Positions 34,992-44,300 are shown, counted from the first letter of the stretch. The stretch: DNA of 64,000 nt from Nannocystis sp. RBIL2 (GCF_026626745.1 NZ_JAPNJW010000001.1:4510001-4574000); one strand, 5' to 3'. Numbers and translations: made by a program. Notes: generated by a model from the letters alone, not told the origin.

Positions 34992-35621
34992 CTACGCCGC
35001 GGCGCGCTGCTGCGGCCATGGGTCGGCCCACGCGGGCAGCTGGCGCAGGCGCTCGAGCCAGCGGACGACGTGGGCGAAGTCCGCCAGCGGCATCTCCGAC
35101 TCGCGCCAGTCGGTCGCCATCGACGCGAGGTGGAAGTCGGCGATCGTCAGCCGCCCGCAGGCGACGAACTCTCGCCCCTCGAGGTGCCGGTCGAGCACCC
35201 GGGCGAAGCGCCGCAGGTTGTCGACCTTCGCCTTCAATTCCTCGCGGTCGGGCTCGCCGAACCCGAACGACGGTTTGATGATGTGCTCGAAGTAGAACGG
35301 CCCCACCGCCTCCGACCAGTGGCAATCGTTCCAGCCGAGCCAGCGCATCACCTCGACCTGCTCGGACGGCGCGTGCGCGGGCCACATGTGGGAGCCGGCC
35401 TGAATGCACAGATGGGCCATGATCGCCGAAGACTCCCACAGCACGAACTCGCCGTCGACCAGGGTCGGCGCCTTCATGTTGGGGTTGAGCCGGGCGTACG
35501 TCGGCTGCTTGAGGTCGCCGCCGACCAGGTCGACCTCGACGAACTCGGCCGCGATCCCGAGGTGCTTCGCTAGCGCCACGACGCGCCGCGGCGCCTGTGC
35601 CTTGAACCAGTAGATCTGCAT
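34992..35621 (-). CDS. Glutathione S-transferase family protein
   Basis: The 209-residue protein has a thioredoxin-fold N-domain (QIYWFKAQAPRRV, NPNMKAPTLVDGEFVLWESSAIMAHL, with the cis-Pro and glutathione-gamma-Glu site) and an all-helical C-domain (ADFHLASMATDW). Such enzymes conjugate or reduce electrophiles with glutathione. The start is set at the second ATG (35621) because GGAGG lies 6 nt before it; the first ATG at 35627 is too close to that site. It is divergent from a TetR gene across a perfect operator, so repression by that regulator is likely. Confidence 0.88.
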   Translation of the reverse strand: MQIYWFKAQAPRRVVALAKHLGIAAEFVEVDLVGGDLKQPTYARLNPNMKAPTLVDGEFVLWESSAIMAHLCIQAGSHMWPAHAPSEQVEVMRWLGWNDCHWSEAVGPFYFEHIIKPSFGFGEPDREELKAKVDNLRRFARVLDRHLEGREFVACGRLTIADFHLASMATDWRESEMPLADFAHVVRWLERLRQLPAWADPWPQQRAAA

Positions 35622-35681
35622 GATCATCCTCCACGAGCGGCTCGTATCGACCGCTCGCCGGCAAACGTAGCCCGCAACTAT

Positions 35682-35699
35682 ATATGTTCAAGAACATAT
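35682..35699. promoter_or_regulatory. Operator between gst and tetR genes
   Basis: ATATGTTC and GAACATAT form a perfect 8-bp inverted repeat with a 2-bp centre, 61 bp from the GST start and 37 bp from the TetR start. This is the usual size and place for a TetR-family site. Confidence 0.7.
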
Positions 35700-35735
35700 T
35701 CTCGGCCGTGCTACCACCGGACGAGGAACCTCGCG

Positions 35736-36323
35736 ATGCCCTACTCCGCCGAGCACAAGGCCCGCACGCGCGAGCGCATCGTCATGGCCGCGCGCGCGCT
35801 GTTCAATCGCCACGGGTTCGAGCCGGTCTCGATCGACCAGATCATGGCCCGCGCCGAGCTCACCCGCGGCGGTTTTTATAATCACTTCCCCAGCAAGGCC
35901 GCGCTGTACGCCGAGGCCGTCGGCAGCTACGTCGACTGCAACCCGTTCGCGCTGCGCCTGGCTCAGTCGCGGCGCCCGCCGCCCGAGGCGCCGAAGCTGG
36001 CGCGCATGCTGATCGAGCGCTACCTCAGCGACGAGGTGCTCGAGGACAGCGACCAGCACTGCCCCCTCTACGCGTTGCCGTCCGACGTCGTCCGCGCCGG
36101 CCCCGAGCCGCAGCGGGCCTACACTGCGGTGCTCCACAGCATGGCCGGGGTCCTGCGCCGCGCGCTGCCGGACTGCTGCCCCGACGCCGATACCCGCGTC
36201 CAGCTGATCGTGACGCTGTGCGTCGGCAGCATGGTCCTCGCCCGGGCGACGCACGACCCGGCCCTGAGCAAGGCCGTCCGCGCCACCGCCCGCAAGCAGG
36301 CGCTCGCGCTCCTGGCGGCGTGA
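35736..36323 (+). CDS. TetR/AcrR-family regulator
   Basis: A 195-residue protein. The N-terminal helix-turn-helix is clear (ARALFNRHGFEPVSIDQIMARAELTRGGFYNHFPSK at about 18-53). The ligand domain has four Cys, including a CC pair near 147, so a thiol or electrophile signal is possible, which fits the neighbouring GST. TetR proteins bind short palindromes near their own promoter; the dyad at 35682 fits. The gene ends just before three tandem dispersed hairpins. Confidence 0.9.
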   Translation: MPYSAEHKARTRERIVMAARALFNRHGFEPVSIDQIMARAELTRGGFYNHFPSKAALYAEAVGSYVDCNPFALRLAQSRRPPPEAPKLARMLIERYLSDEVLEDSDQHCPLYALPSDVVRAGPEPQRAYTAVLHSMAGVLRRALPDCCPDADTRVQLIVTLCVGSMVLARATHDPALSKAVRATARKQALALLAA

Positions 36324-36327
36324 CAGC

Positions 36328-36451
36328 GACCTGTCCGCGAGGACAGCCGACGCCGCTCGCGGAACGCGGCGACCAGTGACCTGCCCGCAAGGACAGCCGA
36401 CGCCTCCGCGAGCGAGGCGCGTCCGCTACGACCTGTCCGCGGGGACAGGCG
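36328..36451. repeat. Three tandem CTGTCC hairpins with about 51-bp period
   Basis: GACCTGTCC-GCGA-GGACAG starts at 36328, GACCTGCCC-GCAA-GGACAG at 36378, and GACCTGTCC-GCGG-GGACAGG at 36430. The first two continue CCGACGCC. They fill the 128-bp gap between the TetR stop and the stop of the convergent gene, so they may end both transcripts. Confidence 0.8.
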
Positions 36452-38581
36452 TCACTTGTCGGCGATGACCGCGTGCGAGCCGATGTTGCCGAACGCGTCG
36501 CGGGCGCGCAGGACCACGCGGTGGCGGCCGGGGGCCAGCGGCTCGGGGAGGGTCAGCTGGAAGCCCTCGCGGCCGGTGTCGAACAGGCCGTCGCTCGGGC
36601 TGGCGGCGCGGAACGGGCCGCCGTCGACGCTGAAGGCGACGTCGTGGATCTGGCCGCCCTCGTCGCTGGCGGTGCCGGTGATCGAGAGGCCGCTGACCTT
36701 GACGCCGTCGATCGCGGGGCGCTTGTGGTCGACGACGAACGGGGCCGACACGACCTCGTCACGGGCCGCGCGGGCGATGCCGTTGCTCGGCTCGTCGCTG
36801 GCGATGACCTGGGCCTCGTAGACGCCGTCGGGCACGCTGTCGAGGTCCCACTTGTACTCCTTCTTGGTCACCTGCTCGGCGCCGCTGAGGGAGATCCACT
36901 CCTTGTCGGAGGTGCCCTCGGGGCGCACGCGGACCTCGTAGACCAGGTCGTCGTCGTCGCGCGCCTCGGCCTTCCACTTGATCGTCAGCTTGCCGTCGGG
37001 CTCGTCGTCGTCGCCGAGCTCGAACTCGGGCCGGGCGACGTCGACCCCGGCCACCAGCGGCGCCAGGTTCTCCGGGGCGTAGAACAGCTGCACGTCGCGC
37101 AGCTCGCCGCCGTCGGCCAGAGTCACCTCGAGCTCGACGAAGCGGCGCGTCGGCAGGGCCAGCGCGCCCGCCAGGGCGTCGCCTTCCTTCTTCAGGCTGA
37201 CCGGCTTCCACTCGCTCCAGCGCTTGTCGGGCTCCTCGCCCGGGCCGCTGCGGGCGCGCAGCGTCACGCCCTTGCCGCGCAGGTACACCGCGCCGAAGGT
37301 CGACGGCTGCTTGGCGTCGAGCACCTTCGTCCTGTACCTGGCCTTTTGGGCAGGTGCGACCGCGAGCCGGTAGGCGCCCGCGCCGTCGCCGGTGGTCGCC
37401 AGCACCGCGCCGTCGCCGAGGCGGCACAGCGCGGTCGCCTGGCGCTCGTCGAGGTCGGCGACCGTGGCGACGTCGCGGCGGCCGCGGACGCGGTAGACCT
37501 TGCCCTGCTGCGAGGCGGACACCAGCACCTCGCTGCCCTTGCCGCCGGCGAGCAGGCCGGTGAAGTACTGCTTGTCCTTGTGCAGCCACGACTCCCAGGT
37601 CGCCTCGGAGGCGCGGGCCAGGTCGCGCTTGGCGCCGAGGGCGACGAAGAACAGGTCGGCCGACGACTGCGCCCCGCCGCCGCCCGACGTCGCGTCGAGC
37701 GTGCCCTCGGCCGGCTGGCCGACCAGGCTGGTGCGGTTGAGGTTCTTGGTCAGCGCCTGGACCGACGACAGGCCACGGTCGCTGAAGTCGTTGACCGCGG
37801 CGACCAGGCCGCCGTCGACCAGCGCGAGCGCGCGGACCTCGTCGCCGGCGAAGTCGTGGACCAACACGCCGTCGCTGGCGGGGCCGACCTGCAGCACCTT
37901 CGCCCCGGGCGAGGTGCCGACGACCACGTCCTTGCCGACCGACAGCACCGCGAGGATGTCCTTCTCGTCGGAGTCGAGCACGACCTTGGGGTCCTTGCCG
38001 CTCATGTCGAGCGAGAACAGCTCGCCCTTCGGACCTGTCCCGACGAGCAGGCGCCCCTCGTGCGGCACGAGGGCCCAGATCTGGTCGACCGCGAGCTTGG
38101 CGAACTCGCTGACCTTGCCCTTGGCGTCGATGCGGTGGATCGTCCCGCCGGGCAGGGTCGCCGCCAGCACGTCGCCGCCGGGCAGGGTCGTCAGCGCGGA
38201 CACCACCGCGCCGGGCAGCTCGGCCAGCTTGGTCGCCGCCGGCTCGGCCGCGCCGGCCTTGCTCGGGGTGGTCAGCTTGATCCGCTGCACCGCGGATCGA
38301 TCGGCAGTGCCGAGGTACACCGCGCCCTTGTCCTTCGGGTCGGCCACGCACGAGAACACGCTCGCCGCGCCCTTCACCTCGCCGCGCGCCGGCACGAGGC
38401 CGACGGTGACCTTGCCGGAGCCCTCGATCGCCGCGCCCTCGGCCTCGCCGGCGTCGAAGTCGTCGAAGTCGCCGAGGTGAAAGCTGCGCGTGCCGCCGGC
38501 CCCGGCGCTCGCGGGCGCGAGGGCGAGCAGCGCCGCGAACGGCACATATGTACGAAGGAACATGCGCGAAGGGACAGTCAT
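36452..38581 (-). CDS. Secreted beta-propeller-like protein
   Basis: The 709-residue protein has a signal peptide (hydrophobic core at about 12-25, cleavage near SAGAGG). Residues about 40-430 contain repeated short beta motifs of the kind VYLGTADRS, LLVGTGPKGELFSLD and VVVGTSPGAKVLQV, each with a Gly-Thr turn, as in seven-bladed propellers. Residues about 470-709 look like two or three Fn3/Ig-like domains. No enzyme motif. It lies 20 bp after the S55 peptidase gene, with the thioredoxin-like gene first, so a three-gene secretion module is likely. ATG 38581 or 38563 could be the start. Confidence 0.75.
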   Translation of the reverse strand: MTVPSRMFLRTYVPFAALLALAPASAGAGGTRSFHLGDFDDFDAGEAEGAAIEGSGKVTVGLVPARGEVKGAASVFSCVADPKDKGAVYLGTADRSAVQRIKLTTPSKAGAAEPAATKLAELPGAVVSALTTLPGGDVLAATLPGGTIHRIDAKGKVSEFAKLAVDQIWALVPHEGRLLVGTGPKGELFSLDMSGKDPKVVLDSDEKDILAVLSVGKDVVVGTSPGAKVLQVGPASDGVLVHDFAGDEVRALALVDGGLVAAVNDFSDRGLSSVQALTKNLNRTSLVGQPAEGTLDATSGGGGAQSSADLFFVALGAKRDLARASEATWESWLHKDKQYFTGLLAGGKGSEVLVSASQQGKVYRVRGRRDVATVADLDERQATALCRLGDGAVLATTGDGAGAYRLAVAPAQKARYRTKVLDAKQPSTFGAVYLRGKGVTLRARSGPGEEPDKRWSEWKPVSLKKEGDALAGALALPTRRFVELEVTLADGGELRDVQLFYAPENLAPLVAGVDVARPEFELGDDDEPDGKLTIKWKAEARDDDDLVYEVRVRPEGTSDKEWISLSGAEQVTKKEYKWDLDSVPDGVYEAQVIASDEPSNGIARAARDEVVSAPFVVDHKRPAIDGVKVSGLSITGTASDEGGQIHDVAFSVDGGPFRAASPSDGLFDTGREGFQLTLPEPLAPGRHRVVLRARDAFGNIGSHAVIADK

Positions 38582-38601
38582 GGTCGAGGCTGGACGAGTC
38601 G

Positions 38602-40479
38602 TCAATCGGGATCCGGCGCGGCGAACTTCCGCTTCGGCTTGACGCTGAGCTTGAGCGTGTGCTCGCCCTCGATCAGCGCCGGGCGCGGGATCACCCGCCG
38701 CGCCATCTGCTTGAAGCGGACCGCCGAGGTGGTGCTGCCGGTGTGCGCGAGGCTCTCGAGCACGCTGGCCGGCAGCTCGGGCAAGAGCCCGTGGCGGGTC
38801 GAGAGGCCCTCGGCCTCGCGGTAGATGGTGGCGACCAGGCTGCGCGCCGGGTAGGTGTCCTGCAGCGTGTCGATCAGGTCGTCGAGCGAGCTCGGCATCG
38901 GCCGCGGCGGGCGAGCGTTGTCGCCGCCGGTGACCTCGATCTGGATGTCCTGCTCGGCGGCGTCGTCGGGCACGCGCAGGGCCAGGGTCTCGGTGTGCTC
39001 GGCGCCGCGGTAGTCGCGGAGGCGCAGTTCGAGAGTCACGAGGTCGCCGGCGTGGACGTCCGCGTCCGCGAGGCGGATCGACTCGAGGATCTCGACCGGG
39101 CTGTCGTAGCGCAGGGTCGCGGTCTGGCGGACGCCTCGCAGCTTGGCGACCTCGAAGTCGTTGTTGAGCAGCGCCGCCATGATCAGCGCCCCGCGGCCGC
39201 GGCCGAGCGCGCGCGCGTCGACGCCGGCCGGGAAGAACTCCTCGGTCTTGACGGTGACGGTGCGCGGGCCCTTGCTGGTGGTGACGTCGATGTGGTGGAC
39301 GACCTCGGCGACCACCTCGGTGCCGTCGGCCGCGCCCTCGCCGAGCGCGTCGACCAGCAGGCTGGCCGTCAGCGCCGGGGTGAGGTCGACGCCGAGCGCG
39401 ACCTCGCTGTGGTAGACGCGCGGCGGCATGTCGGGCTCCGGCGCGCGCAGCTCGGTGGTCACCGGGATCATCGGCGCGCCGACGTCGGTGCGCAGCGAGA
39501 TCGCCGCCTGGCGGTCCTGGATCATCGAGCCGCGCACGTGCAGCGCGCTCGACAGCTTCACCGAGCGCTCGACGCTGGGGATGATCACGTGGACGCGCGC
39601 GTCGGCGATCGGCAGGTTGCTCGGGCCGGCGCCGAGCATCTCGTGGCCGAACGCCAGCAGCTTCTCGCCCTGCTTGCCGCCGACCCACGTCACGGTGCCG
39701 TTGGGCGCGACCGCGTTGTCGCCGCGGATCAGCACCACCGACACCGAGTCGCCGCCCTGCCAGGTCTTGGCCGGCGCGGTCTTGGCGTCGCCGACGGCCG
39801 TGCCGCCGCTGCCGCCGCGCGCGGGCACGAGGCCGAGAGTGTCGGCGAGGTAGCGGGTCGCCTCGGCCCCGAGGCCGCTCACCGACATCGGCGCGCCGAG
39901 CGGCGCCAGGCCGCCCTGCGGCGTCAGGTCGTCAGGGCGACGCCGCTGCGGCAAGGGCGTGGTGCCGAGGCCGAGCATCGCGTCGGCCCACCCGGCCGCG
40001 CCGTCGCGGGCGGTCGCGCGGACCTTGTTGTGCGGCAACACTTCTGGCCGAAAGGGCAGCTCGCCGACGGCGAACATGTTGGAGATCGGGGTGATGCCGC
40101 CGATCGGGTCCTTGTTGAAGCGGTAGCCGTAGGCCAGCGCGCCGACCAGCTTGCCGTCGATGTAGATCGGGCTGCCGCTCATGCCGCCGACGATGCCGGA
40201 GTGGACCATCCGCGGGTCGGACGAGCGAAACAGGATCGCGTCCTGGCGCGGCAAGTAGTCGCGGATGACGTCGATGACCTCGATCTCGAAGCGGTCGGTG
40301 CCGGTGCCGGAGAAGACGGTGACCGCGTGACCCTTCATGCCGGGGCGCACGTCCTCCACGGGCATGATGTCGGGCCGCGCGGCGGCGGCGGGGCGCAGCG
40401 CGAGCGCGCCGAGCAGCGCGAACCCGGCGGCACCGCGGCGAGCGTAGCGACGCACGTTCCGGGGCTCAGGACTTGGCAT
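38602..40479 (-). CDS. SpoIVB-type peptidase S55 domain protein
   Basis: The 625-residue exported protein has a Tat-like or Sec signal (RRYARRGAAGF then a hydrophobic stretch) and an S55 domain: PGMKGHAVTVFSGT at 47-60, GIVGGMSGSPIY with the catalytic Ser in GMSGSP (99-104), and DPIGGITPISNMF. SpoIVB-type proteases cut in trans at intramembrane-protease checkpoints. The C-terminal half (about 330-625) is beta-rich and of unknown role. It overlaps the upstream thioredoxin-like lipoprotein by 14 bp. A CTGGCC-GAAA-GGGCAG hairpin of the dispersed family is read through in frame at 40044-40059. Confidence 0.88.
   Translation of the reverse strand: MPSPEPRNVRRYARRGAAGFALLGALALRPAAAARPDIMPVEDVRPGMKGHAVTVFSGTGTDRFEIEVIDVIRDYLPRQDAILFRSSDPRMVHSGIVGGMSGSPIYIDGKLVGALAYGYRFNKDPIGGITPISNMFAVGELPFRPEVLPHNKVRATARDGAAGWADAMLGLGTTPLPQRRRPDDLTPQGGLAPLGAPMSVSGLGAEATRYLADTLGLVPARGGSGGTAVGDAKTAPAKTWQGGDSVSVVLIRGDNAVAPNGTVTWVGGKQGEKLLAFGHEMLGAGPSNLPIADARVHVIIPSVERSVKLSSALHVRGSMIQDRQAAISLRTDVGAPMIPVTTELRAPEPDMPPRVYHSEVALGVDLTPALTASLLVDALGEGAADGTEVVAEVVHHIDVTTSKGPRTVTVKTEEFFPAGVDARALGRGRGALIMAALLNNDFEVAKLRGVRQTATLRYDSPVEILESIRLADADVHAGDLVTLELRLRDYRGAEHTETLALRVPDDAAEQDIQIEVTGGDNARPPRPMPSSLDDLIDTLQDTYPARSLVATIYREAEGLSTRHGLLPELPASVLESLAHTGSTTSAVRFKQMARRVIPRPALIEGEHTLKLSVKPKRKFAAPDPD
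40044..40059. repeat. GAAA-loop hairpin inside the S55 gene
   Basis: CTGGCC-GAAA-GGGCAG, an imperfect member of the dispersed hairpin family, lies in frame. Confidence 0.55.
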
Positions 40480-41041
40480 GGCGTTCGAGGGCTTGACGCA
40501 TCGCGCCGACGAGGTCGTCGTGCGGCGAATAGTAGTACTTGTAGCGGCGGCGCGAGGCGTTGAGCAGCTCGTGGTCGAGCTCGCCGGCGGCGTCGAAGAA
40601 CAGCACGCGCGGGACGTAGCGGCCGTCGGGGCCGTACTGCTGGCTCGCCGGCTCGAGGTCCTGGTCGACGTTGATCATGACGAAGCGGTCGGACAGGTCC
40701 ACCAGCGCCGGGTCGGAGAAGGCGGGCCGCAGCGCCTTGCACTGCGAGCACCACGACGCGTGGACGACCAGCATGATCGGCCGCTTGAGGCTCGCGGCCT
40801 CGCGGAAGCCCTCCTCGAGGCCGCGCCAGGCGATGCCGTCGCCGAAGCCGTTGGCCGGGGCGGTGGCGGTGCGCGCGGGCCCGGCCGGAGCCGCGGCGCC
40901 GCTCGCCGGCGTGGGCTCGCCGGCGGGTCGCTGTTGAACGGCGGTCGACGGGTCGCCGCCGCAGCCGGGGAGGAGGAGCGCGCCGGCTGCCGCGACGGCA
41001 GGTGCGAGGGCGAGCGCGAGGACCAGGCGGGTCGAGGTCAC
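40466..41041 (-). CDS. Thioredoxin-fold lipoprotein
   Basis: A 191-residue protein. The signal peptide ends in lipobox LPGC (Cys27). A Pro/Ala-rich linker follows (about 30-65), then a thioredoxin domain with WCSQC (Trp97, Cys98, Cys101), FVMINVDQD and a cis-Pro region YVPRVLFF. It would act in the periplasm as a thiol-disulfide protein of the DsbD-gamma/YyaL-like kind. The GTG at 41041 is chosen since it gives a normal signal peptide; the longer frame to 41269 would overlap the divergent kinase. First gene of the S55 operon. Confidence 0.82.
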   Translation of the reverse strand: MTSTRLVLALALAPAVAAAGALLLPGCGGDPSTAVQQRPAGEPTPASGAAAPAGPARTATAPANGFGDGIAWRGLEEGFREAASLKRPIMLVVHASWCSQCKALRPAFSDPALVDLSDRFVMINVDQDLEPASQQYGPDGRYVPRVLFFDAAGELDHELLNASRRRYKYYYSPHDDLVGAMRQALERHAKS

Positions 41042-41195
41042 GGCCCGCAACCATACCACGCGCGATCTGCGAGATCCCGCGCCGAAGCAGCAGCGGGCCG
41101 GCGTGCGTCGACGCGGCGGCAAAGGAGCCCGCGTGCGCCCCCTCATGGGCGGTTGCCGGCGCCGCGCAGCCGTGCTGTCATGCCACCACTCCAGG

Positions 41196-44100
41196 ATGCC
41201 GCCCTCGCTCAGCGACCTCCTCGAGGATAGCGACGAAAAGTTCGCGGCGGTCGACGCCGACGGTCGCATCCTCGTCTGTAGCCGCGCGCTCCGCGAGACG
41301 CTCGGCTGGTCCGAAGAACATGTCGCAACGGCCAGCCTGCTGGCGGCCGTGGCGCCAGATTACCGCGACAAGGTGCGCGGCTTCCTCAGCCGGGTGTTCG
41401 CCGGCGAGGCCGACGTCCGCGGCCACACGCAGGTGGTCACGCAGGACGGCCGGCGGCTCGAGCTGCACATGCGGCTGCACCGGATCCGCGACGGCCAGAG
41501 CGCGTGGGTCGCCATGCAGTGCGAGATGGCGCGGGTCCACGGGCAAATCGGCGGCATCCTGGCCACCGCCACCGGGGTCGGTCTGATCGCGGTCGACATC
41601 GCCGGCCGGATCGTCCGCTTCAACCGCGGGGCGGAGCGGATCTACGGCATGGCCGCCGAGGACGTGCTCGGCCGCCACTTCGACACCCTGCCGAGCGACC
41701 CCGACGAGGTGGACGAGCGGATCCGCGAGCTGTCGCAGGAGTTCGGCCGCCCCGCCACCAAGCTCGACACGTACACCCTGCGCGCCCGCGAGTACGGCTC
41801 CGACGACCACTCGTCGACGATCCTCCGCGCCGACGGCACCCGCGCGTACGTCGAGGTCGTGACGTCGCCGCTGCGCGAGGCCACCGGCGAGGTGATCGGC
41901 TACGTCGGGATCTTGCGCGACGTCACCGCCTCGCGCGTGGCCCAGGCCGAGCACGAGCGGCTGGCCAACCGCCTGCGCGGCGCGCTGCTGGCGAGCACCG
42001 ACTCGATCGTCGTCGCCGAGCGGGTCGACGACGAGGACGGCCGCTTCGACCTCGTGATCGTCGAGGTCAACCCCGGCACCACCCGCCTGATGAACCGCCC
42101 GCGCGAGAAGCTGATCGGCATGCGCGTGTCGGAGTTCGCCGGCGCGCGCCGGATGTCGGCCTTCCTCGCCAAGTACGAGCGGGTGTTCGCCACCGGCGAA
42201 TCCCTCGACGAAGACATCCGCATCGACTCGGAGCTGCTGCCCGGGGTCGAGTGGCTGCGCCACCAGGCCGTGCGCATCGGCGGCGGCGTCGCCATCACCA
42301 CCCGCGACATCACCAAGCGCAAGCGCAGCGAGGTCCAGCTGCGCAACAGCGAGCAGCGCCTCAACATGGCCCTCGAGGCCGCCGGCGACGAGCTGTGGGA
42401 CTGGGACCTGGTCGCCGGCACCGTGTTCTTCACCCGCGGCCGCGACAACGCCAGCCACACCTACTCCGAGGCCGAGCTGGCCCACGCGGTCCACCCCGAC
42501 GACCGCGAGGCCTTCCACGAGGCTGTCCGTAAGCACATGTCCGGAGAGGCACCCACGTTCCACTGCGAGTACCGGGCGCGCACCAAGGGCGGGCACCGGT
42601 GGGTGCTGGGGCGCGGGCGGGTGGTCGCGCGCGACGGCGCCGGGCGAGCCCTGCGGCTGATGGGCACGCAGACCGACATCAGCGCGCGCCGGCGCCAGGA
42701 GGATGCGCTGCGCCAGGCGGTGCGCGCGGCCGAGGCGGCCAGCCGGGCCAAGAGCGAGTTCCTCGCCCACGTGAGCCACGAGATCCGCACGCCGATGAAC
42801 GGCATCCTCGGCATGGTCGAGCTGGCGCTGCTCGATGACCCGCCGGCGCCCGCGCGCGAGCGCCTGCGCGTGATCCAGGACTCGGCGCGCTCGCTGCTGG
42901 CGGTCATCAACGACCTGCTCGACGTCACCAAGATCGAGGCCGGCAAGCTGGCGCTCGCGCCGGTCCCGTTCGACCTGCACGCGACCATGCAGCGCACCAT
43001 CGACGCCCTGCGCCCGCGCGCCGAGGAGCAGGGCCTGCGGTTCGCCGCCGCGCTCGCGCCCGCGGTCCCGCGCTGGCTGGTCGGCGACCCCGACCGCCTG
43101 CGCCAGGTGCTGGTCAACCTGATCGGCAACGCGATCAAGTTCACCTCGCACGGCGAGGTCCAGGTCGAGGTCGCCGCACAGGTGACCGACGAGCGGGCCC
43201 GCCTGCGCTTCGCGGTGCGCGACACCGGCATCGGCATCGCCCCCGAGCGGCTGTCGGCGATCTTCGTCCCCTTCGAGCAGGGCGACGCCTCGACCACGCG
43301 GCGCTTCGGCGGCACCGGCCTCGGCCTGACGATCGCCGACCGCCTGGTGCGCCTGATGGGCGGCGCGATCGCGGTCGACAGCAAGGTCGGCGTCGGCAGC
43401 ATCTTCTCCTTCGAGGTCGAGCTGCCGTGCGCGCGCGAGACCCCGCGGCCCGAGTCGCGCACGCCGCCAGCCAAGCTGTCGCGCGCGACCCGGCGGCTGC
43501 GCGTGCTGCTGGCCGAGGACCACCCGATCAATCAATTGGTCGCGGCCGAGATGCTGCGCGGCGCCGGCCACGAGGTCGCGGTGGTCCACGACGGCCACGC
43601 GGCCCTGGCCGCCGTCGAGTCGACCCGCTTCGACCTGGTGCTGATGGACGTGCAGATGCCCGGCATGGACGGCTGGGAGGCGGCGGCGGCCATCCGCAAG
43701 CACCCCGACACGCGCGTGCGCGCCGTGCCGATCGTGGCGATGACCGCCCGCGCGACCGAGTCCGACCGCCTCCACAGCCTCGAGCGCGGCATGGACGGCT
43801 TCCTCACCAAGCCGGTCCAGATCGCCGACCTGCAGGCAGTGCTCGCCACCATCGGCGAGCGCCCCAACGGCGCAGTCGAAGACTGGGACGCCGTCAGCAA
43901 GCGCGTCGCCGGCTCGCGCGCGACCCTGCTGCGCATGATCGAGATGGCCCGCGAGGAGGCGCCGAAGCTGGCCGAAGTGCTGCGCTCGTCGGCCCCCAGC
44001 GACCCCGAGGTGATGCGCCAGGCGGCCCACCGCGCCGCCGGCACCGCGGCGATGTTCAGCGCCGGCGAGCTGCTCGGCCTCGCCCGTGAGCTCGAGGGCG

Positions 44101-44225
44101 TGGCCGGCCAGGCCAGCGAGAAGGAGCGGATCGCCCGCGTCGAGCGCCTGATCGACGCCATGTTCCGCCTCACCGACGACCTGGTCGCTCACGGGCGCGA
44201 GCTGGCCGCCGAGACGAGCTCTTGA
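41196..44225 (+). CDS. Hybrid histidine kinase with PAS, receiver and HPt domains
   Basis: A 1009-residue soluble kinase. Four PAS-type domains (about 5-500) include FAAVDADGRILVCSRALRE, LIAVDIAGRIVRFNRGAERIYG and a PAS/PAC pair just before HisKA. HisKA has SHEIRTPMNG with phospho-acceptor His528; the ATPase has VLVNLIGNAIKF, DTGIGI and GTGLGL. The receiver has acceptor Asp818 in LMDVQMPGMDG and Lys in FLTKPVQ. The C-terminal HPt motif reads AAHRAAGTAAMF. There is no membrane segment, so it senses a cytoplasmic signal. No DNA-binding output is encoded nearby. Two dispersed-repeat copies lie in frame (41310 and 42523). Confidence 0.92.
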   Translation: MPPSLSDLLEDSDEKFAAVDADGRILVCSRALRETLGWSEEHVATASLLAAVAPDYRDKVRGFLSRVFAGEADVRGHTQVVTQDGRRLELHMRLHRIRDGQSAWVAMQCEMARVHGQIGGILATATGVGLIAVDIAGRIVRFNRGAERIYGMAAEDVLGRHFDTLPSDPDEVDERIRELSQEFGRPATKLDTYTLRAREYGSDDHSSTILRADGTRAYVEVVTSPLREATGEVIGYVGILRDVTASRVAQAEHERLANRLRGALLASTDSIVVAERVDDEDGRFDLVIVEVNPGTTRLMNRPREKLIGMRVSEFAGARRMSAFLAKYERVFATGESLDEDIRIDSELLPGVEWLRHQAVRIGGGVAITTRDITKRKRSEVQLRNSEQRLNMALEAAGDELWDWDLVAGTVFFTRGRDNASHTYSEAELAHAVHPDDREAFHEAVRKHMSGEAPTFHCEYRARTKGGHRWVLGRGRVVARDGAGRALRLMGTQTDISARRRQEDALRQAVRAAEAASRAKSEFLAHVSHEIRTPMNGILGMVELALLDDPPAPARERLRVIQDSARSLLAVINDLLDVTKIEAGKLALAPVPFDLHATMQRTIDALRPRAEEQGLRFAAALAPAVPRWLVGDPDRLRQVLVNLIGNAIKFTSHGEVQVEVAAQVTDERARLRFAVRDTGIGIAPERLSAIFVPFEQGDASTTRRFGGTGLGLTIADRLVRLMGGAIAVDSKVGVGSIFSFEVELPCARETPRPESRTPPAKLSRATRRLRVLLAEDHPINQLVAAEMLRGAGHEVAVVHDGHAALAAVESTRFDLVLMDVQMPGMDGWEAAAAIRKHPDTRVRAVPIVAMTARATESDRLHSLERGMDGFLTKPVQIADLQAVLATIGERPNGAVEDWDAVSKRVAGSRATLLRMIEMAREEAPKLAEVLRSSAPSDPEVMRQAAHRAAGTAAMFSAGELLGLARELEGVAGQASEKERIARVERLIDAMFRLTDDLVAHGRELAAETSS
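42523..42550. repeat. Dispersed hairpin copy inside hybrid kinase gene
   Basis: CTGTCC-GTAA-GCACATGTCCGGAGAGG is read in frame in the last PAS region; TGTCC can pair with GCACA around a GTAA (GNRA) loop. Confidence 0.55.
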
Positions 44226-44230
44226 GCTTC

Positions 44231-44300
44231 GGGGACATGTCCGCGAGGGCATGTCCGAGCGAGCAGGTCTGAAGAGGCATGTCGGTCAAGACATGTCACC
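44231..44300. repeat. Cluster of dispersed hairpins between kinase and radC
   Basis: ACATGTCC-GCGA-GGGCATGT (44235-44254) has an 8-bp stem and a GNRA loop. CATGTC-GGTCAA-GACATG (44278-44295) is a second perfect 6-bp stem. The remaining 150 bp before radC hold GC-rich direct repeats (CCGGCCGG/CCAGCCGGCGGGAC twice) but no gene. Confidence 0.75.

Noticed and set aside
41103..41196. Longer N-terminus for the hybrid kinase
   Set aside because: The extra residues are Arg/Gly-rich, lack coding character and overlap the region of the divergent lipoprotein.
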